From Aeromicrobium sp. Root344 (GTDB lineage: Bacteria; Actinomycetota; Actinomycetes; Propionibacteriales; Nocardioidaceae), in NCBI RefSeq assembly GCF_001425755.1, contig NZ_LMDH01000001.1:3285571-3349570 (forward strand): 64,000 nt of DNA. The letters run 5' to 3'. The notes beneath the pieces are model-generated. The model made no database searches and had not been told where the DNA came from. It saw nothing but the letters and a program-made list of their open reading frames with translations. Below are positions 1 to 8,662 of the stretch, piece by piece (position 1 is the first letter of the stretch; the number at the start of each line of letters is the position of its first letter). Both the position numbers and the translations under genes were made by a program.

Positions 1-1346
1 ACCAGGAGCTCTACGTCGGCGCAGCGACGCACTACGCCGCCGGCCAGGAGACCATGAATCGCGCGATGCGCACGATCGAGATCGAGCTGGAGGAGCGTCT
101 CGCCGAGCTCGAGGGCGAGGGCAAGCTTCTCGAGGCCCAGCGACTGCGCATGCGCACGACCTACGACCTCGAGATGATGCAGCAGGTCGGCACGTGCGCC
201 GGTATCGAGAACTACTCCCGCCACATGGACGGTCGCGGCCCCGGCACGCCGGGTCACTGCCTGCTCGACTACTTCCCCGACGACTTCGTCCTGGTGGTCG
301 ACGAGTCACACGTGACGATCCCGCAGATCGGTGCGATGTACGAAGGCGACATGTCGCGCAAGCGTTCGCTCGTCGAGCACGGCTTCCGGCTGCCCAGCGC
401 GATGGACAACCGGCCGCTCAAGTGGGCCGAGTTCCTCGAGCGCATCGGTCAGACCGTCTACCTCTCGGCAACTCCGGGAAACTACGAGATGGAGAAGGTC
501 CAGGGCGACGTCGTCGAACAGATCATCCGCCCGACCGGCCTGATCGACCCCGAGGTCATCGTCAAGCCGACCAAGGGCCAGATCGACGACCTGATCACGC
601 AGATCCGCACGCGCACCGATCGCGAGGAGCGGGTGCTCGTCACGACGCTGACCAAGAAGATGTCCGAAGACCTCACCGACTACCTCCTCGAGGCCGGCAT
701 CCGCACCCGCTACCTTCACAGCGAGGTCGACACGCTGCGTCGTGTCGAGCTGCTCCGTGAGCTGCGCATGGGGGAGTACGACGTCCTGGTCGGCATCAAC
801 CTGTTGCGTGAGGGCCTCGATCTGCCTGAGGTGAGCCTCGTGGCGATCCTCGACGCCGACAAGGAGGGCTTCCTGCGCTCCGGCCGGTCCCTCATCCAGA
901 CGATCGGCCGCGCGGCGCGCAACGTGTCGGGCCAGGTCATCATGTACGCCGACACGATCACCGACTCGATGGGCTGGGCGATCGAGGAGACCAACCGCCG
1001 TCGCGAGAAGCAGGTCGCCTACAACACGGCCAACGGCATCGACCCGACACCGTTGCGCAAGAAGATCGGCGACATCACCGACATGCTCGCCCGCGAGGAT
1101 GCCGACACGGCCAACCTGCTCGCGGCGACCGGCGACAAGCGACGCAAGGGTGCGCCGGTGCCGCTGGGGCACACCGCCGACCTCGCCAACCTGCCGTCGG
1201 GCGAGCTGGCCGACCTCATCGAACAGCTCAGTGAGCAGATGCGGGCCGCGGCAGCCGAGCTGCAGTTCGAGGTCGCTGCGCGCCTGCGCGACGAGATCGG
1301 CGACCTCAAGAAGGAGCTCCGCAGCATGCTCCAAGCCGGCGTCTGA
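1..1346 (+). CDS. uvrB: UvrABC excinuclease subunit B (5' end outside the window)
   Basis: UvrB is the DNA-loading helicase-like subunit of nucleotide excision repair; it takes damaged DNA from UvrA and recruits UvrC. The reading frame is open from base 3, so the gene starts upstream and the first in-window ATG is internal. The visible 447 codons hold the Walker B/DExH-type motif VDESHV, the helicase motif [10 protein letters not shown], the second RecA-like domain with [17 protein letters not shown] and the arginine-finger motif [11 protein letters not shown]-terminal UVR motif ([20 protein letters not shown]) contacts UvrC. The N-terminal Walker A and the beta-hairpin are missing only because of the window edge. 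uvrA and uvrC lie 9-12 kb downstream on the same strand, so all three subunits are in one neighbourhood but not one operon. Confidence 0.97.
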   Translation, partial: QELYVGAATHYAAGQETMNRAMRTIEIELEERLAELEGEGKLLEAQRLRMRTTYDLEMMQQVGTCAGIENYSRHMDGRGPGTPGHCLLDYFPDDFVLVVDESHVTIPQIGAMYEGDMSRKRSLVEHGFRLPSAMDNRPLKWAEFLERIGQTVYLSATPGNYEMEKVQGDVVEQIIRPTGLIDPEVIVKPTKGQIDDLITQIRTRTDREERVLVTTLTKKMSEDLTDYLLEAGIRTRYLHSEVDTLRRVELLRELRMGEYDVLVGINLLREGLDLPEVSLVAILDADKEGFLRSGRSLIQTIGRAARNVSGQVIMYADTITDSMGWAIEETNRRREKQVAYNTANGIDPTPLRKKIGDITDMLAREDADTANLLAATGDKRRKGAPVPLGHTADLANLPSGELADLIEQLSEQMRAAAAELQFEVAARLRDEIGDLKKELRSMLQAGV

Positions 1347-1377
1347 GACTTCCTCGGCCCTTGAGCGGTGGGTACGC

Positions 1378-1383
1378 CAGACT
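1378..1383 (+). promoter_or_regulatory. possible leaderless -10 for the aldose-epimerase gene
   Basis: CAGACT ends six bases before the GTG chosen at 1390. It is a CANNNT variant of the window-wide leaderless pattern, and no Shine-Dalgarno sequence is visible there. Confidence 0.35.
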
Positions 1384-1389
1384 GTCCCC

Positions 1390-2175
1390 GTGACCCATGT
1401 CTTGCTCAACGAGCGTGTTCGTGCCGTCATCGATCCGGCGCGTGGCGCCCGCCTCACGAGCCTGGTCGTCGAGGGCCACGAGGTCTTGGCACGCGCCAGC
1501 GATCCCGGCATCGATCCGGCGATCGCCGACGGCTGCTTCCCGATGGTCCCGTGGGCCGGGCGAGTCCGCGACGGCCTGATCGAGCTGGACGGCACGACGT
1601 ACGAGCTGCCGCAGACCGACGGGACGCACGCCCTGCACGGATTGGGACACACCCGCGCGTGGGAGCGCGTGGCCGAGGGAGCATACGAGCTGGCGATCGG
1701 GGACCCCTGGCCGACTGAGGGCGTCGCCACGCTGACCTATGAGCTCCTCGATGACGGCATCCGCATCGAGCTGTCGTGGGACGACGACACGGAGGCGCCG
1801 TGCTCGATCGGGTTGCACCCGTGGTTCAGGCGCCGCCTCGGCGTGGGCGGCGAGCTCGTGGCGTCGCTGCGGCCCGAGGTCATGGTGGAGCGCGGCGCCG
1901 ACGGTCTGCCGACCGGCAGGCTCGTCGACCCGGCACCGGGCCCGTGGGATGACTGCTTCCGCCTCGTCTCGGCGCCCGTGTTGACGTGGCCGGGAGCGCT
2001 GGAGCTGACGCTGGAGTCCTCGGCCGCCTGGTGGGTCGTCTACGACGAGCCCGCCGACACGGTGTGCGTCGAGCCGCAGACCACACCCCCGGACGCGTTC
2101 GGTCACCCGGCGTTGCAGCCGGAGGGACCATGGGCCCGCGGCGTCTGGCTCGAGCTGCGCGGCCGCGCCCTATAG
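1390..2175 (+). CDS. aldose 1-epimerase family protein
   Basis: Predicted galactose-mutarotase-fold enzyme of about 261 residues that would interconvert alpha and beta anomers of a sugar or sugar phosphate in the cytoplasm. The N-terminal strands end in LVVEGHEVLA. The motifs FPMVPWAGRVRDG and the histidine-bearing HALHGLGHTRAW and IGLHPWFRRRL match the family. The frame is open far upstream, but homology begins at VTHVLLNERV, so I take GTG 1390. It is a single gene between uvrB and the carbonic anhydrase; the substrate cannot be told from sequence. Confidence 0.85.
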   Translation: MTHVLLNERVRAVIDPARGARLTSLVVEGHEVLARASDPGIDPAIADGCFPMVPWAGRVRDGLIELDGTTYELPQTDGTHALHGLGHTRAWERVAEGAYELAIGDPWPTEGVATLTYELLDDGIRIELSWDDDTEAPCSIGLHPWFRRRLGVGGELVASLRPEVMVERGADGLPTGRLVDPAPGPWDDCFRLVSAPVLTWPGALELTLESSAAWWVVYDEPADTVCVEPQTTPPDAFGHPALQPEGPWARGVWLELRGRAL

Positions 2176-2281
2176 CAACCGTTCGGCTGATCCTGCTCGG
2201 TGTGTCACGCCGTGGTACGCCGGCCGATTCGCGGCGAATCCGAGCCATGGTGTGAGGACCATCCACCACCGAGGAGAACCC

Positions 2282-2767
2282 ATGACCGTCACCGACGAGT
2301 TCGTCGAAGCCAACAAGTCGTACCAGGAGGGTTTCAACGGGCCGCTCCCGCTGCCGCCCGCCCGCAAGGTCGCGGTCGTCGCCTGCATGGACGCGCGTCT
2401 CGACCCCGCCAAGATCCTGGGCATCAACGAGGGTGATGCCCACGTGATCCGCAACGCCGGCGGTGTCGTGACGGAGGATGCGCTGCGGTCGTTGGCCATC
2501 AGCCAGCGTCTGCTGGGCACCGAGGAGATCGTCCTCGTCCACCACACCGACTGCGGCATGATCACGTTCACCGACGACGGATTCCGCCAGGACATCGAGA
2601 AGGACACCGGCATCCGCCCGACGTGGGCGGCCGAGGCCTTCCCGGACCCCGCCGATGACGTCAAGCAGGGGATCAACCGGATCAGGTCGAACCCGTTCAT
2701 CCCTCACAAGGACAACGTCCGGGGTTTCGTGTTCGACGTGGCCACAGGCGCGATCGACGAGGTCTGA
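2282..2767 (+). CDS. beta-carbonic anhydrase (short, Rv1284-like)
   Basis: A 161-residue cytoplasmic zinc enzyme expected to interconvert CO2 and bicarbonate. VVACMDARLDP carries the first zinc cysteine and the Asp-Arg dyad, and VLVHHTDCGM carries the His and second Cys ligands. The length matches the short actinobacterial class II beta-CAs rather than the roughly 200-residue plant-type enzymes. The start is ATG 2282 with a good GAGGAG Shine-Dalgarno six bases upstream. It is monocistronic; the 106-bp upstream gap shows no promoter I would call. Some short homologues have weak anhydrase activity, so the physiological substrate is inferred. Confidence 0.88.
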   Translation: MTVTDEFVEANKSYQEGFNGPLPLPPARKVAVVACMDARLDPAKILGINEGDAHVIRNAGGVVTEDALRSLAISQRLLGTEEIVLVHHTDCGMITFTDDGFRQDIEKDTGIRPTWAAEAFPDPADDVKQGINRIRSNPFIPHKDNVRGFVFDVATGAIDEV

Positions 2768-2819
2768 CCCCTGCCGCGCGACGCGTGGCTCGGGGACCCT
2801 CCGGAGTCTGCAAGAATGT

Positions 2820-2942
2820 TCCGCGGAGGGGAGTATTCCCCGATCGCAACGTCGTCATCACGGAGACTCCCAGCAGTCGCCCGGTGTTGCGGGCCGCATC
2901 AGGCGGCGGAAGAGACCTCCGGCGTCCTGACGACCGGAGGTA
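2820..2942 (+). promoter_or_regulatory. yybP-ykoY (manganese) riboswitch upstream of the TerC gene
   Basis: The leader has the signature loop GGGGAGTA after a P1 strand CGGAGG (2824-2829). The paired P1 3' strand is CCTCCG (2916-2921), preceded by AGAGA, as in yybP-ykoY aptamers, with two internal GC-rich legs. Downstream, ACCTCCGG (2915-2922) is perfectly complementary to CCGGAGGT (2934-2941), which contains the Shine-Dalgarno of the TerC gene. The same strand can therefore close P1 or hide the ribosome site. That fits a translational ON switch: Mn2+ binding stabilises P1 and frees GGAGG. The link between this aptamer class and TerC genes is established; the mechanism here is inferred from base pairing. 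Confidence 0.75.
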
Positions 2943-2948
2943 CCCGCT

Positions 2949-3977
2949 GTGATCCTGCCCTTTGCCGAAAGCTCAGCCGACACGATCGGCATGTCGGTCT
3001 CCCAGACCGAGTGGTTCGTGACGATCGGGGTGACGGTCGCCGTGCTGCTGTTCGACGTCATCATCGTGGCGCGCAAGCCGCACGAGCCGACGCTCAAGGA
3101 GTGCGCGATCTACCTCGCCGGCTACATCGGCCTCGCGGTGGCGTTCGGCATCTGGGTGACGATCCACCACAACGTGCCTGAGAAGGGCGGCGACTTCGGC
3201 CTGCAGTTCTTCGCCGGCTGGCTGACCGAGTACAGCCTCTCGATCGACAACCTGTTCATCTTCTTGATCATCATGGCGAGCTTCAAGGTGCCCAGGAAGC
3301 TGCAGCAGGAGGCACTGCTCGTCGGCATCATCATCGCGCTGGTGTTCCGTGGCATCTTCATCGCGCTCGGCGCGGTCGCGATCGAGAACTTCTCGTGGAT
3401 CTTCTACATCTTCGGCGCGTTCCTGCTCTGGACCGCCTACACGCTGGTCAAGGACACCGATCACGACGACGACGGCGAGAACGGCGTCGTGCGCTTCGCC
3501 CGCCGCTACTTCAACACCAAGAACGAGTGGCACGGGCTCAAGCTCTTCATCAAGGAGAACAAGAAGACCTTCATCACGCCGATGTTCCTGGTCATCCTGT
3601 CCCTCGGCACGACGGACCTGCTGTTCGCCCTCGACTCGATCCCGGCGATCTACGGCCTCACCAAGGAGCCCTACCTCGTCTTCACGGCCAACGTGTTCGC
3701 GCTGATGGGCCTCCGTCAGCTCTACTTCCTGCTCGGCGACCTGCTCAAGCGCCTGATCTACCTGTCGCAGGGCCTGGCGCTCCTGCTGGCGTTCATCGGC
3801 GTGAAGCTCGTGCTGCACGCGTTGCACACCAACGAGCTGCCCTTCGTCAACGGTGGCGAGCACTTCGACGTACCGGAGATCCCGACGCTGCTGAGCCTCG
3901 GCGTGATCGTCGCCATCTTGTCGATCACCGCGGTGGTCAGCCTGACGGTCTCGTCGCGACGAGAGCGTCAGGGCTGA
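2949..3977 (+). CDS. TerC family integral membrane protein
   Basis: A 342-residue polytopic membrane protein of the TerC family, associated with tellurite resistance and, in characterised members, manganese export or metalation of secreted enzymes. It has about eight hydrophobic segments, with the acidic in-membrane motifs TEYSLSIDNLFIF and LLFALDSIPAIYG that define the family. A charged cytoplasmic loop lies near residues 165-200 (KDTDHDDDGENG). The start is GTG 2949, eight bases after the GGAGG that the riboswitch can occlude; ATG 2991 is an unlikely alternative. The riboswitch strongly suggests a role in Mn2+ homeostasis. It ends seven bases from the convergent permease gene. Confidence 0.93.
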   Translation: MILPFAESSADTIGMSVSQTEWFVTIGVTVAVLLFDVIIVARKPHEPTLKECAIYLAGYIGLAVAFGIWVTIHHNVPEKGGDFGLQFFAGWLTEYSLSIDNLFIFLIIMASFKVPRKLQQEALLVGIIIALVFRGIFIALGAVAIENFSWIFYIFGAFLLWTAYTLVKDTDHDDDGENGVVRFARRYFNTKNEWHGLKLFIKENKKTFITPMFLVILSLGTTDLLFALDSIPAIYGLTKEPYLVFTANVFALMGLRQLYFLLGDLLKRLIYLSQGLALLLAFIGVKLVLHALHTNELPFVNGGEHFDVPEIPTLLSLGVIVAILSITAVVSLTVSSRRERQG

Positions 3978-3984
3978 CCCAGCG

Positions 3985-5403
3985 TCACGGCAGCTCGTGG
4001 GGCGGGATGTCCTCGGGATCGGTGATCTCGAGGTCCTCGCCCTGCGCGCGCCGGAAGAGGTAGATCGGCACCGAGAGCACCAGGCCGATCGCCAGCAGTA
4101 TGCCGGCCACCTCGTACTGCTCGCTGTCGCGACCCGACAAGGGCGTCACGAGGTAGAGGCAGGACAACGCCCCGGTGATGGCGATCGCCGTGTGGGTCCG
4201 GAAGTGCGGACGATCCACGCGGTCGTGCCGCAGCACGAGCACCGCGACGTTGACGACCGCGAACACCCCGAGCAGCAGGAGGGCCGTCGTGCCGCCGAGC
4301 ACCGCGATCGCGTCATCGCTCGCGTTCGAGACGTACGCGATGAGGCCGAAGGCCAACGCCGTCGTGAAGAGAATCGACGCCCACGGGGTCCGGTTCCTGG
4401 CGTGCACCTTGGACAACGACTTGGGGATGACGCCCTGCTTGGACATGCCATAGAGCAGGCGGCTGGCCATCATCATGTTGATCAGCGCTGAGTTGGCGAC
4501 CGCGAACATCGAGATGAACGGCAGGATCTTGTCCATCGGGAAGTCCGGGGCGCCTGCCTTGACGACCTCGATCAGCGGGGTGTCGCTGCCCGCCAGCGTG
4601 CCGACCGGCACCAGCGCGACGGCGCAGATCGACACCAGGATGTAGATCGTGCCGGTGATGCCCAGCCCGGTGAGCATCATGCGGGGGAAGATCTTGTGCG
4701 GCTCGTGGCACTCCTCGGCCATGTTGACCGAGTCCTCGAAGCCGACCATCGCGAAGAACGCCAGCGACGTCGCCGTCGTCACGGCGAGGAAGACGTTCTT
4801 GTCGTCAGGGGTGTCGAAGGCCACGACGCGGCCGAAGTCGGCGTCACCGCCCGCGATGGCATAGCAGCCGATGAGGATCACGATGACCAGGCCGGACAGC
4901 TCCACGAGCGTCAGCACGACGTTGGCCTTGACGCTCTCGCTGACACCGCGCAGGTTGACGGCCATGACGAGCGCCATGAAGGCCAGCGCGATGAGCATGA
5001 TCTCGGTGTTGCTGGCCTCCCACTCGATGCCGGTCGCCAGGTTCGCGGCGAAGGCGCGCGAGGCGGTCGAGGCGGACGTGATGCCCGAGCACATCACGGC
5101 GAACGCGACGATGAACGTGAAGAAGTGCACGCCGAAGGCCTTGTGGACGTACAGGGCGGCGCCGGCGGCCTGCGGGTACTTCGTGACGAGCTCCAGGTAC
5201 GAGAACGCGGTCAGCGTGGCCACGATGAATGCCACGAGGAACGGCAGCCATGCTGCGCCCCCGACCTCGGCGGCGACCTGGCCCGTGAGCGCGTAGACGC
5301 CCGTGCCGAGGATGTCACCGACGATGAAGAGCAGCAGGAGCTTGGGTCCCATGACCCTGCGAAGCTCAGTGTCCGGTCTCGATTCTGATGTGTCCGTACT
5401 CAT
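3985..5403 (-). CDS. APC superfamily amino-acid permease
   Basis: A 472-residue transporter with about twelve membrane segments. It opens with a short polar tail, then LLLLFIVGDILGTGVYALTG, the unwound first helix typical of amino-acid/polyamine/organocation permeases, followed by KYPQAAGAALYVHKAFG. The central FAMVGFEDSVNMAEECHEPH matches the cationic-amino-acid-transporter-like branch. It probably imports or exchanges an amino acid across the cytoplasmic membrane; the substrate is not predictable. The start is ATG at 5403 with a strong AAGGGGG site three bases upstream. It stands alone, diverging from the P450 gene. Confidence 0.9.
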   Translation of the reverse strand: MSTDTSESRPDTELRRVMGPKLLLLFIVGDILGTGVYALTGQVAAEVGGAAWLPFLVAFIVATLTAFSYLELVTKYPQAAGAALYVHKAFGVHFFTFIVAFAVMCSGITSASTASRAFAANLATGIEWEASNTEIMLIALAFMALVMAVNLRGVSESVKANVVLTLVELSGLVIVILIGCYAIAGGDADFGRVVAFDTPDDKNVFLAVTTATSLAFFAMVGFEDSVNMAEECHEPHKIFPRMMLTGLGITGTIYILVSICAVALVPVGTLAGSDTPLIEVVKAGAPDFPMDKILPFISMFAVANSALINMMMASRLLYGMSKQGVIPKSLSKVHARNRTPWASILFTTALAFGLIAYVSNASDDAIAVLGGTTALLLLGVFAVVNVAVLVLRHDRVDRPHFRTHTAIAITGALSCLYLVTPLSGRDSEQYEVAGILLAIGLVLSVPIYLFRRAQGEDLEITDPEDIPPHELP

Positions 5404-5489
5404 GATGGCCCCCTTGTGCCCGCGCCCCGGTCGGGCGCGACCTGGGTCTCACCCTTCACCGAGTGGCCCGGCGCCGCAACCGGGCAGTG

Positions 5490-5495
5490 TAGTTT
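5490..5495 (+). promoter_or_regulatory. leaderless -10 for the P450 gene
   Basis: TAGTTT, then a 6-nt spacer, then GTG 5502. No Shine-Dalgarno is present, so the mRNA probably begins at the start codon. Confidence 0.55.
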
Positions 5496-5501
5496 CGACC
5501 C

Positions 5502-6782
5502 GTGGTTGATGTCAGAGGAAAAGTCTCCGGATGGATCGGCAAGCTGGTCGTACGGCGCATCCAGAAGAAGGGCATCGACCTCTCACGCATCTCGTTCATC
5601 CCTGAACCGACCAAGGTCCCGCTGCAGCGCAACGGCCTCGACCCGGTTCCGCAGATCGCCGAGATCCGCGCCACCGAGCCCATGCACCGGCTCGACCTGC
5701 CGTTCAACTTCCGGGCGTTCCTGGTCACCGGTTACGAGGAGTCGCGTCGCATCCTCACGGACCGTGACTCGTACTCCAACGACATCCGGCACATGTTCCA
5801 CGGCGACGGACCGGCCACCTCCGACGACATCGGCGGCCTCGGGTTCACCGACCCGCCGCTGCACACGCGACTGCGCAAGATCGTCACGCCGGAGTTCACG
5901 ATGCGCCGCCTGGCGCGGCTCGAGCCGATGATCAGCGAGATCGTCGATCGCCAGCTCGACAACCTCGCGAGCGAGGGTTCCGGCGCCGACCTGGCCAAGC
6001 ACGTCGCGTTCCCGGTGCCGTTCCAGACCATCTGCGCCTTGCTCGGGCTCGACTACGACGACCGCGACGCGTTCGAGAAGCTCGGGAGCGCTCGGTTCGA
6101 CGCCACGAACGGTGGGGCCGCGGCGTTCGGCGCGGTCTCGGAGCAGCGCGAGTTCCTGTTCGAGGCCGTCGCCAAGCAGCGCAAGGAGCCCGGACCGGGC
6201 CTGATCGGCCAGATCCTGCGGGACGAGGGCGACACGATCTCCGACGTCGACCTGGCCGGACTGGCCGACGGGGTGTTCACCGGAGGGTTCGAGACGACTG
6301 CCGGCATGATCGCGCTGGGCACGATCGTCCTGCTGCGCGATCCTTCCTACGCCGAGCTGATCCGCAAGGGCGATCCCGATGACGTCGACCGCATCGTCGA
6401 GGAGCTCCTGCGCTACCTCTCGGTCGTGCAGGTCGCCTTCCCGCGCTTCGCCAAGCAGGACATGATGCTGTTCGGCCAGCAGCTCAAGGCCGGTGACGTC
6501 GTGCTCGCCTCGTTGAGCGGCGCCAACCGCGACCCGGGCTCGGCGGGGGAGCGACCCGACGAGTTCGACCCCTACCGCGTTCCGTCCAGCGGTCATCTCG
6601 CGTTCGGCCACGGCATCCACCGCTGCATCGGCGCCGAGCTCGCCCGCATGGAGCTGCGCATCGCGCTGCCGCGGCTGTTCCGGCGGTTCCCGGACCTCGC
6701 GCTCGCCAAGCCGCAGGAAGAGCTGAGCTTCCGCCAGCTGTCCTTCGTCTACGGCGTCGACGAGCTGCCCGTCACCTTCTGA
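5502..6782 (+). CDS. cytochrome P450
   Basis: A 426-residue soluble bacterial P450 monooxygenase that would use O2 and electrons from a ferredoxin to hydroxylate an organic substrate. The I-helix oxygen-activation motif is GGFETTAGM (about residue 263), the K-helix ExxR lies in EELLRYL, and the heme-thiolate loop FGHGIHRCIGAEL (about residue 367) holds the axial cysteine. An FTDPPLHTRLRK segment matches the C-helix WxxxR region of class I actinobacterial P450s. GTG 5502 is set by the leaderless -10. No ferredoxin or reductase gene is adjacent. The next gene begins one base after its stop, so the two are probably co-transcribed. The substrate is unknown. Confidence 0.95.
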   Translation: MVDVRGKVSGWIGKLVVRRIQKKGIDLSRISFIPEPTKVPLQRNGLDPVPQIAEIRATEPMHRLDLPFNFRAFLVTGYEESRRILTDRDSYSNDIRHMFHGDGPATSDDIGGLGFTDPPLHTRLRKIVTPEFTMRRLARLEPMISEIVDRQLDNLASEGSGADLAKHVAFPVPFQTICALLGLDYDDRDAFEKLGSARFDATNGGAAAFGAVSEQREFLFEAVAKQRKEPGPGLIGQILRDEGDTISDVDLAGLADGVFTGGFETTAGMIALGTIVLLRDPSYAELIRKGDPDDVDRIVEELLRYLSVVQVAFPRFAKQDMMLFGQQLKAGDVVLASLSGANRDPGSAGERPDEFDPYRVPSSGHLAFGHGIHRCIGAELARMELRIALPRLFRRFPDLALAKPQEELSFRQLSFVYGVDELPVTF

Positions 6783-6783
6783 C

Positions 6784-7767
6784 GTGGCCGGCACCCACGC
6801 ACGTACCGCTGCGGAGATCGAGGCGTGGTTCGACGACCACGGGCTGCCCTACTTCGCCGGTGACCACGCCGATCGGGTCGAGAGGTGGCTCTCGCGCAAG
6901 CGCATCACGGCCGTCATCGCGCTGATCGTCGCGGCGTCGATCGGCGTCGGGATCGCCGTGGGCGTGCTCGCCGATGACCCCAAGTGGGGGCCGGCTGCAG
7001 GGATCGCGCTGTTCCTGGCGTCCCTGGGGCTTTTCGCCGGACGGCTGCTCCGGATGGGCACGATGCTCCGCTGGGCCGTGCGACGTACGTTCGGGTCGCT
7101 CGGGCTGATGTTCCCGCTGCTGACCCGGGCGCTGCCGCTGCTGCTGCTGGCCGTGACGTTCCTGTTCATCAACGCCGAGGTCTGGCAGGTCGCTGCGCTG
7201 ATGTCGCGCAACGTGCTGTGGGCATCCGTCGCCTTCTTCGCCGTGATCGCCACGGTGTTCCTGCTCGTACGCCTGCCCGAGGAGGTGCGGCGCGTCGAGC
7301 GTGAGGTCGCCGGCGAACGGCTTGCGGACTGCTGCGTCGGGACACCCGCTGCCGAAGCGGCTCGGTCGATCACCGCGGCGCCCGCCGAGCTGCCGAGGTT
7401 CGCCCGGGCCAACCTGGTGCTGGTGCTGCTGTTCAACCAGGCGATCCAGGTGCTGCTGCTCAGCCTGGGCCTGTTCGTCTTCTTCGTGGTCTTCGGGCAC
7501 CTGACCATCTCCAACGAGACCGTGATGTCGTGGACGCAGCAGGACCACGTCACTGATCTGCCGTCGCGGTTCGGCAAGCACCTGCCGGTCACCAACGAGC
7601 TGTTCCAGGTCGCGGTGTTCCTCGCGTCGTTCGCGGGGCTCTACTTCACGGTCTACGCGGTGACCGACGAGACGTACCGCTCGCAGTTCTTCGCCGGGCT
7701 CTCGACCGAGCTCGAGCAGGCGGTGGCGGTCAACGCCGTGTACGTCTCGCTGCCCCGCGACGAGTAG
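6784..7767 (+). CDS. conserved integral membrane protein of unknown function
   Basis: A 327-residue protein I cannot assign. A hydrophilic N-terminus of about 40 residues (EIEAWFDDHGLPYFAGDHAD) is followed by about six hydrophobic segments: a pair near 42-85, a pair near 110-160 (LLLLAVTFLFINAEVWQV), one near 212-240 and one near 270-290. The tail is soluble. There are no catalytic motifs or cysteine clusters apart from one CC. The GTG start lies one base after the P450 stop, suggesting translational coupling and a shared role, perhaps tethering or transport for the P450 pathway, but that is speculation. Confidence 0.8.
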   Translation: MAGTHARTAAEIEAWFDDHGLPYFAGDHADRVERWLSRKRITAVIALIVAASIGVGIAVGVLADDPKWGPAAGIALFLASLGLFAGRLLRMGTMLRWAVRRTFGSLGLMFPLLTRALPLLLLAVTFLFINAEVWQVAALMSRNVLWASVAFFAVIATVFLLVRLPEEVRRVEREVAGERLADCCVGTPAAEAARSITAAPAELPRFARANLVLVLLFNQAIQVLLLSLGLFVFFVVFGHLTISNETVMSWTQQDHVTDLPSRFGKHLPVTNELFQVAVFLASFAGLYFTVYAVTDETYRSQFFAGLSTELEQAVAVNAVYVSLPRDE

Positions 7768-7791
7768 CTTGCGTGGCGGCCGTCTCGGGCG

Positions 7792-7797
7792 CACGAT
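7792..7797 (+). promoter_or_regulatory. weak leaderless -10 for the small membrane protein gene
   Basis: CACGAT, then 6 nt, then ATG 7804. It keeps the conserved second-position A and last-position T but not the first T. Confidence 0.35.
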
Positions 7798-7803
7798 GAA
7801 GGC

Positions 7804-8040
7804 ATGGCGCGCAGGCAGCTGACGCTCCACGAGCATCACCGGCGGTGGGGCCTCTACACCGCACTCGTCGTCTTCGTCGCGGCGGGCGCGGCGATCATCA
7901 TCGCGGTCGCGCGTGACGGGGAGATCAACCGCGAGCCATGGGGCTACGTCGCCGTCGCGGTCGCGATCCTGTCGGCGCTCGCCGGTCTGGTGCTGGCATT
8001 CGCCCAGGCGGCATACGAGAGCCAAGGTCACCACCGCTGA
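7804..8040 (+). CDS. small two-helix membrane protein, unknown function
   Basis: A 78-residue protein with a basic, His-rich N-terminus (MARRQLTLHEHHRRWG). Two hydrophobic helices near residues 17-36 and 47-68 are joined by a short polar turn, and the C-terminus is HH-rich. I do not recognise a family. Composition and codon use match the neighbours, and the candidate -10 supports the start. It is the first of three short genes here that each appear to have their own promoter. Confidence 0.65.
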   Translation: MARRQLTLHEHHRRWGLYTALVVFVAAGAAIIIAVARDGEINREPWGYVAVAVAILSALAGLVLAFAQAAYESQGHHR

Positions 8041-8046
8041 GCCGGT

Positions 8047-8052
8047 TATGAT
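8047..8052 (+). promoter_or_regulatory. leaderless -10 for the secreted-protein gene at 8059
   Basis: TATGAT, then 6 nt (ccgagc), then ATG 8059: one of the best -10 matches in the window. Confidence 0.6.
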
Positions 8053-8058
8053 CCGAGC

Positions 8059-8382
8059 ATGCGCCGTGTGCTCCGTGCAGCCGTGACGGCCGCTGCGGTG
8101 GCAGCGGTGTCGTTCGGTGTGGGGTGGGTCGCCAGCGGCGCTGATGACCGTCCGGGTGTGAGCCGTCCGGCCTCGGTGGCACACCTCAGGCCCCTGCCGG
8201 TGCCACGGCTCGTGATCCCGAACGGGCCATGGGCGGATCCACACCCGCCCCTGCCGGCGCCGGTCGCCGTGCCATCGATCGGGCGTGGCCTCGTCGGGGA
8301 GCTGTTCCGCGCCCTCGGCCTCGACCTCGACACCGGCGCGTTCGTCGTACGCGGACCTCTGTCGGAGCTCCTTGCCGACTGA
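8059..8382 (+). CDS. small exported or membrane-anchored protein, unknown
   Basis: A 107-residue product. MRRVLRAAVTAAAVAAVSFG followed by VGWVASGADD is a signal peptide or N-terminal anchor with a basic n-region and hydrophobic core. The rest is proline-rich with no known domain (LPAPVAVPSIGRGLVGELFR). It probably acts outside the membrane, but no function can be assigned. The start is fixed by the TATGAT -10. Confidence 0.6.
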   Translation: MRRVLRAAVTAAAVAAVSFGVGWVASGADDRPGVSRPASVAHLRPLPVPRLVIPNGPWADPHPPLPAPVAVPSIGRGLVGELFRALGLDLDTGAFVVRGPLSELLAD

Positions 8383-8388
8383 GATGCG

Positions 8389-8394
8389 TACGCT
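8389..8394 (+). promoter_or_regulatory. leaderless -10 for the gene at 8401
   Basis: TACGCT, then 6 nt, then ATG 8401. The surrounding ATGCGTACGCTGGCCG is repeated exactly ahead of the gene at 31611. Confidence 0.55.
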
Positions 8395-8400
8395 GGCCGT

Positions 8401-8652
8401 ATGCTCACCGCCGCGATCATCGTCGCCGTCCTGATCGTCGCCGTGGTCTTCGGCATCCCGCTCGTCGCGGGCCGGGCGGAGCACAGCTCGGCCACGGGTG
8501 CCTCTGGCACGTCAGGGGCGTTCGGGATCATGGAGGAGATCTTCCATCCGGCCGCGCACGACGCGAACATCGTCAAGATGGAGATCCAGCGCAAGAAGGA
8601 CGTCGCCGAGAGCGGCGACGGCGACGAGCCCGAGGTTGACGCCAAGGCCTAG
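8401..8652 (+). CDS. single-pass small membrane protein, unknown
   Basis: An 83-residue protein. An N-terminal hydrophobic segment (LTAAIIVAVLIVAVVFGIPL) lacks a preceding basic stretch, and a soluble tail rich in charged residues ends in DGDEPEVDAKA. A conserved-looking middle, GIMEEIFHPAAHDANIVKME, could bind a partner. I know no assigned function. It runs toward the convergent hydrolase gene with an 11-base gap. Confidence 0.6.
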   Translation: MLTAAIIVAVLIVAVVFGIPLVAGRAEHSSATGASGTSGAFGIMEEIFHPAAHDANIVKMEIQRKKDVAESGDGDEPEVDAKA

Positions 8653-8662
8653 CCGACGTTCG

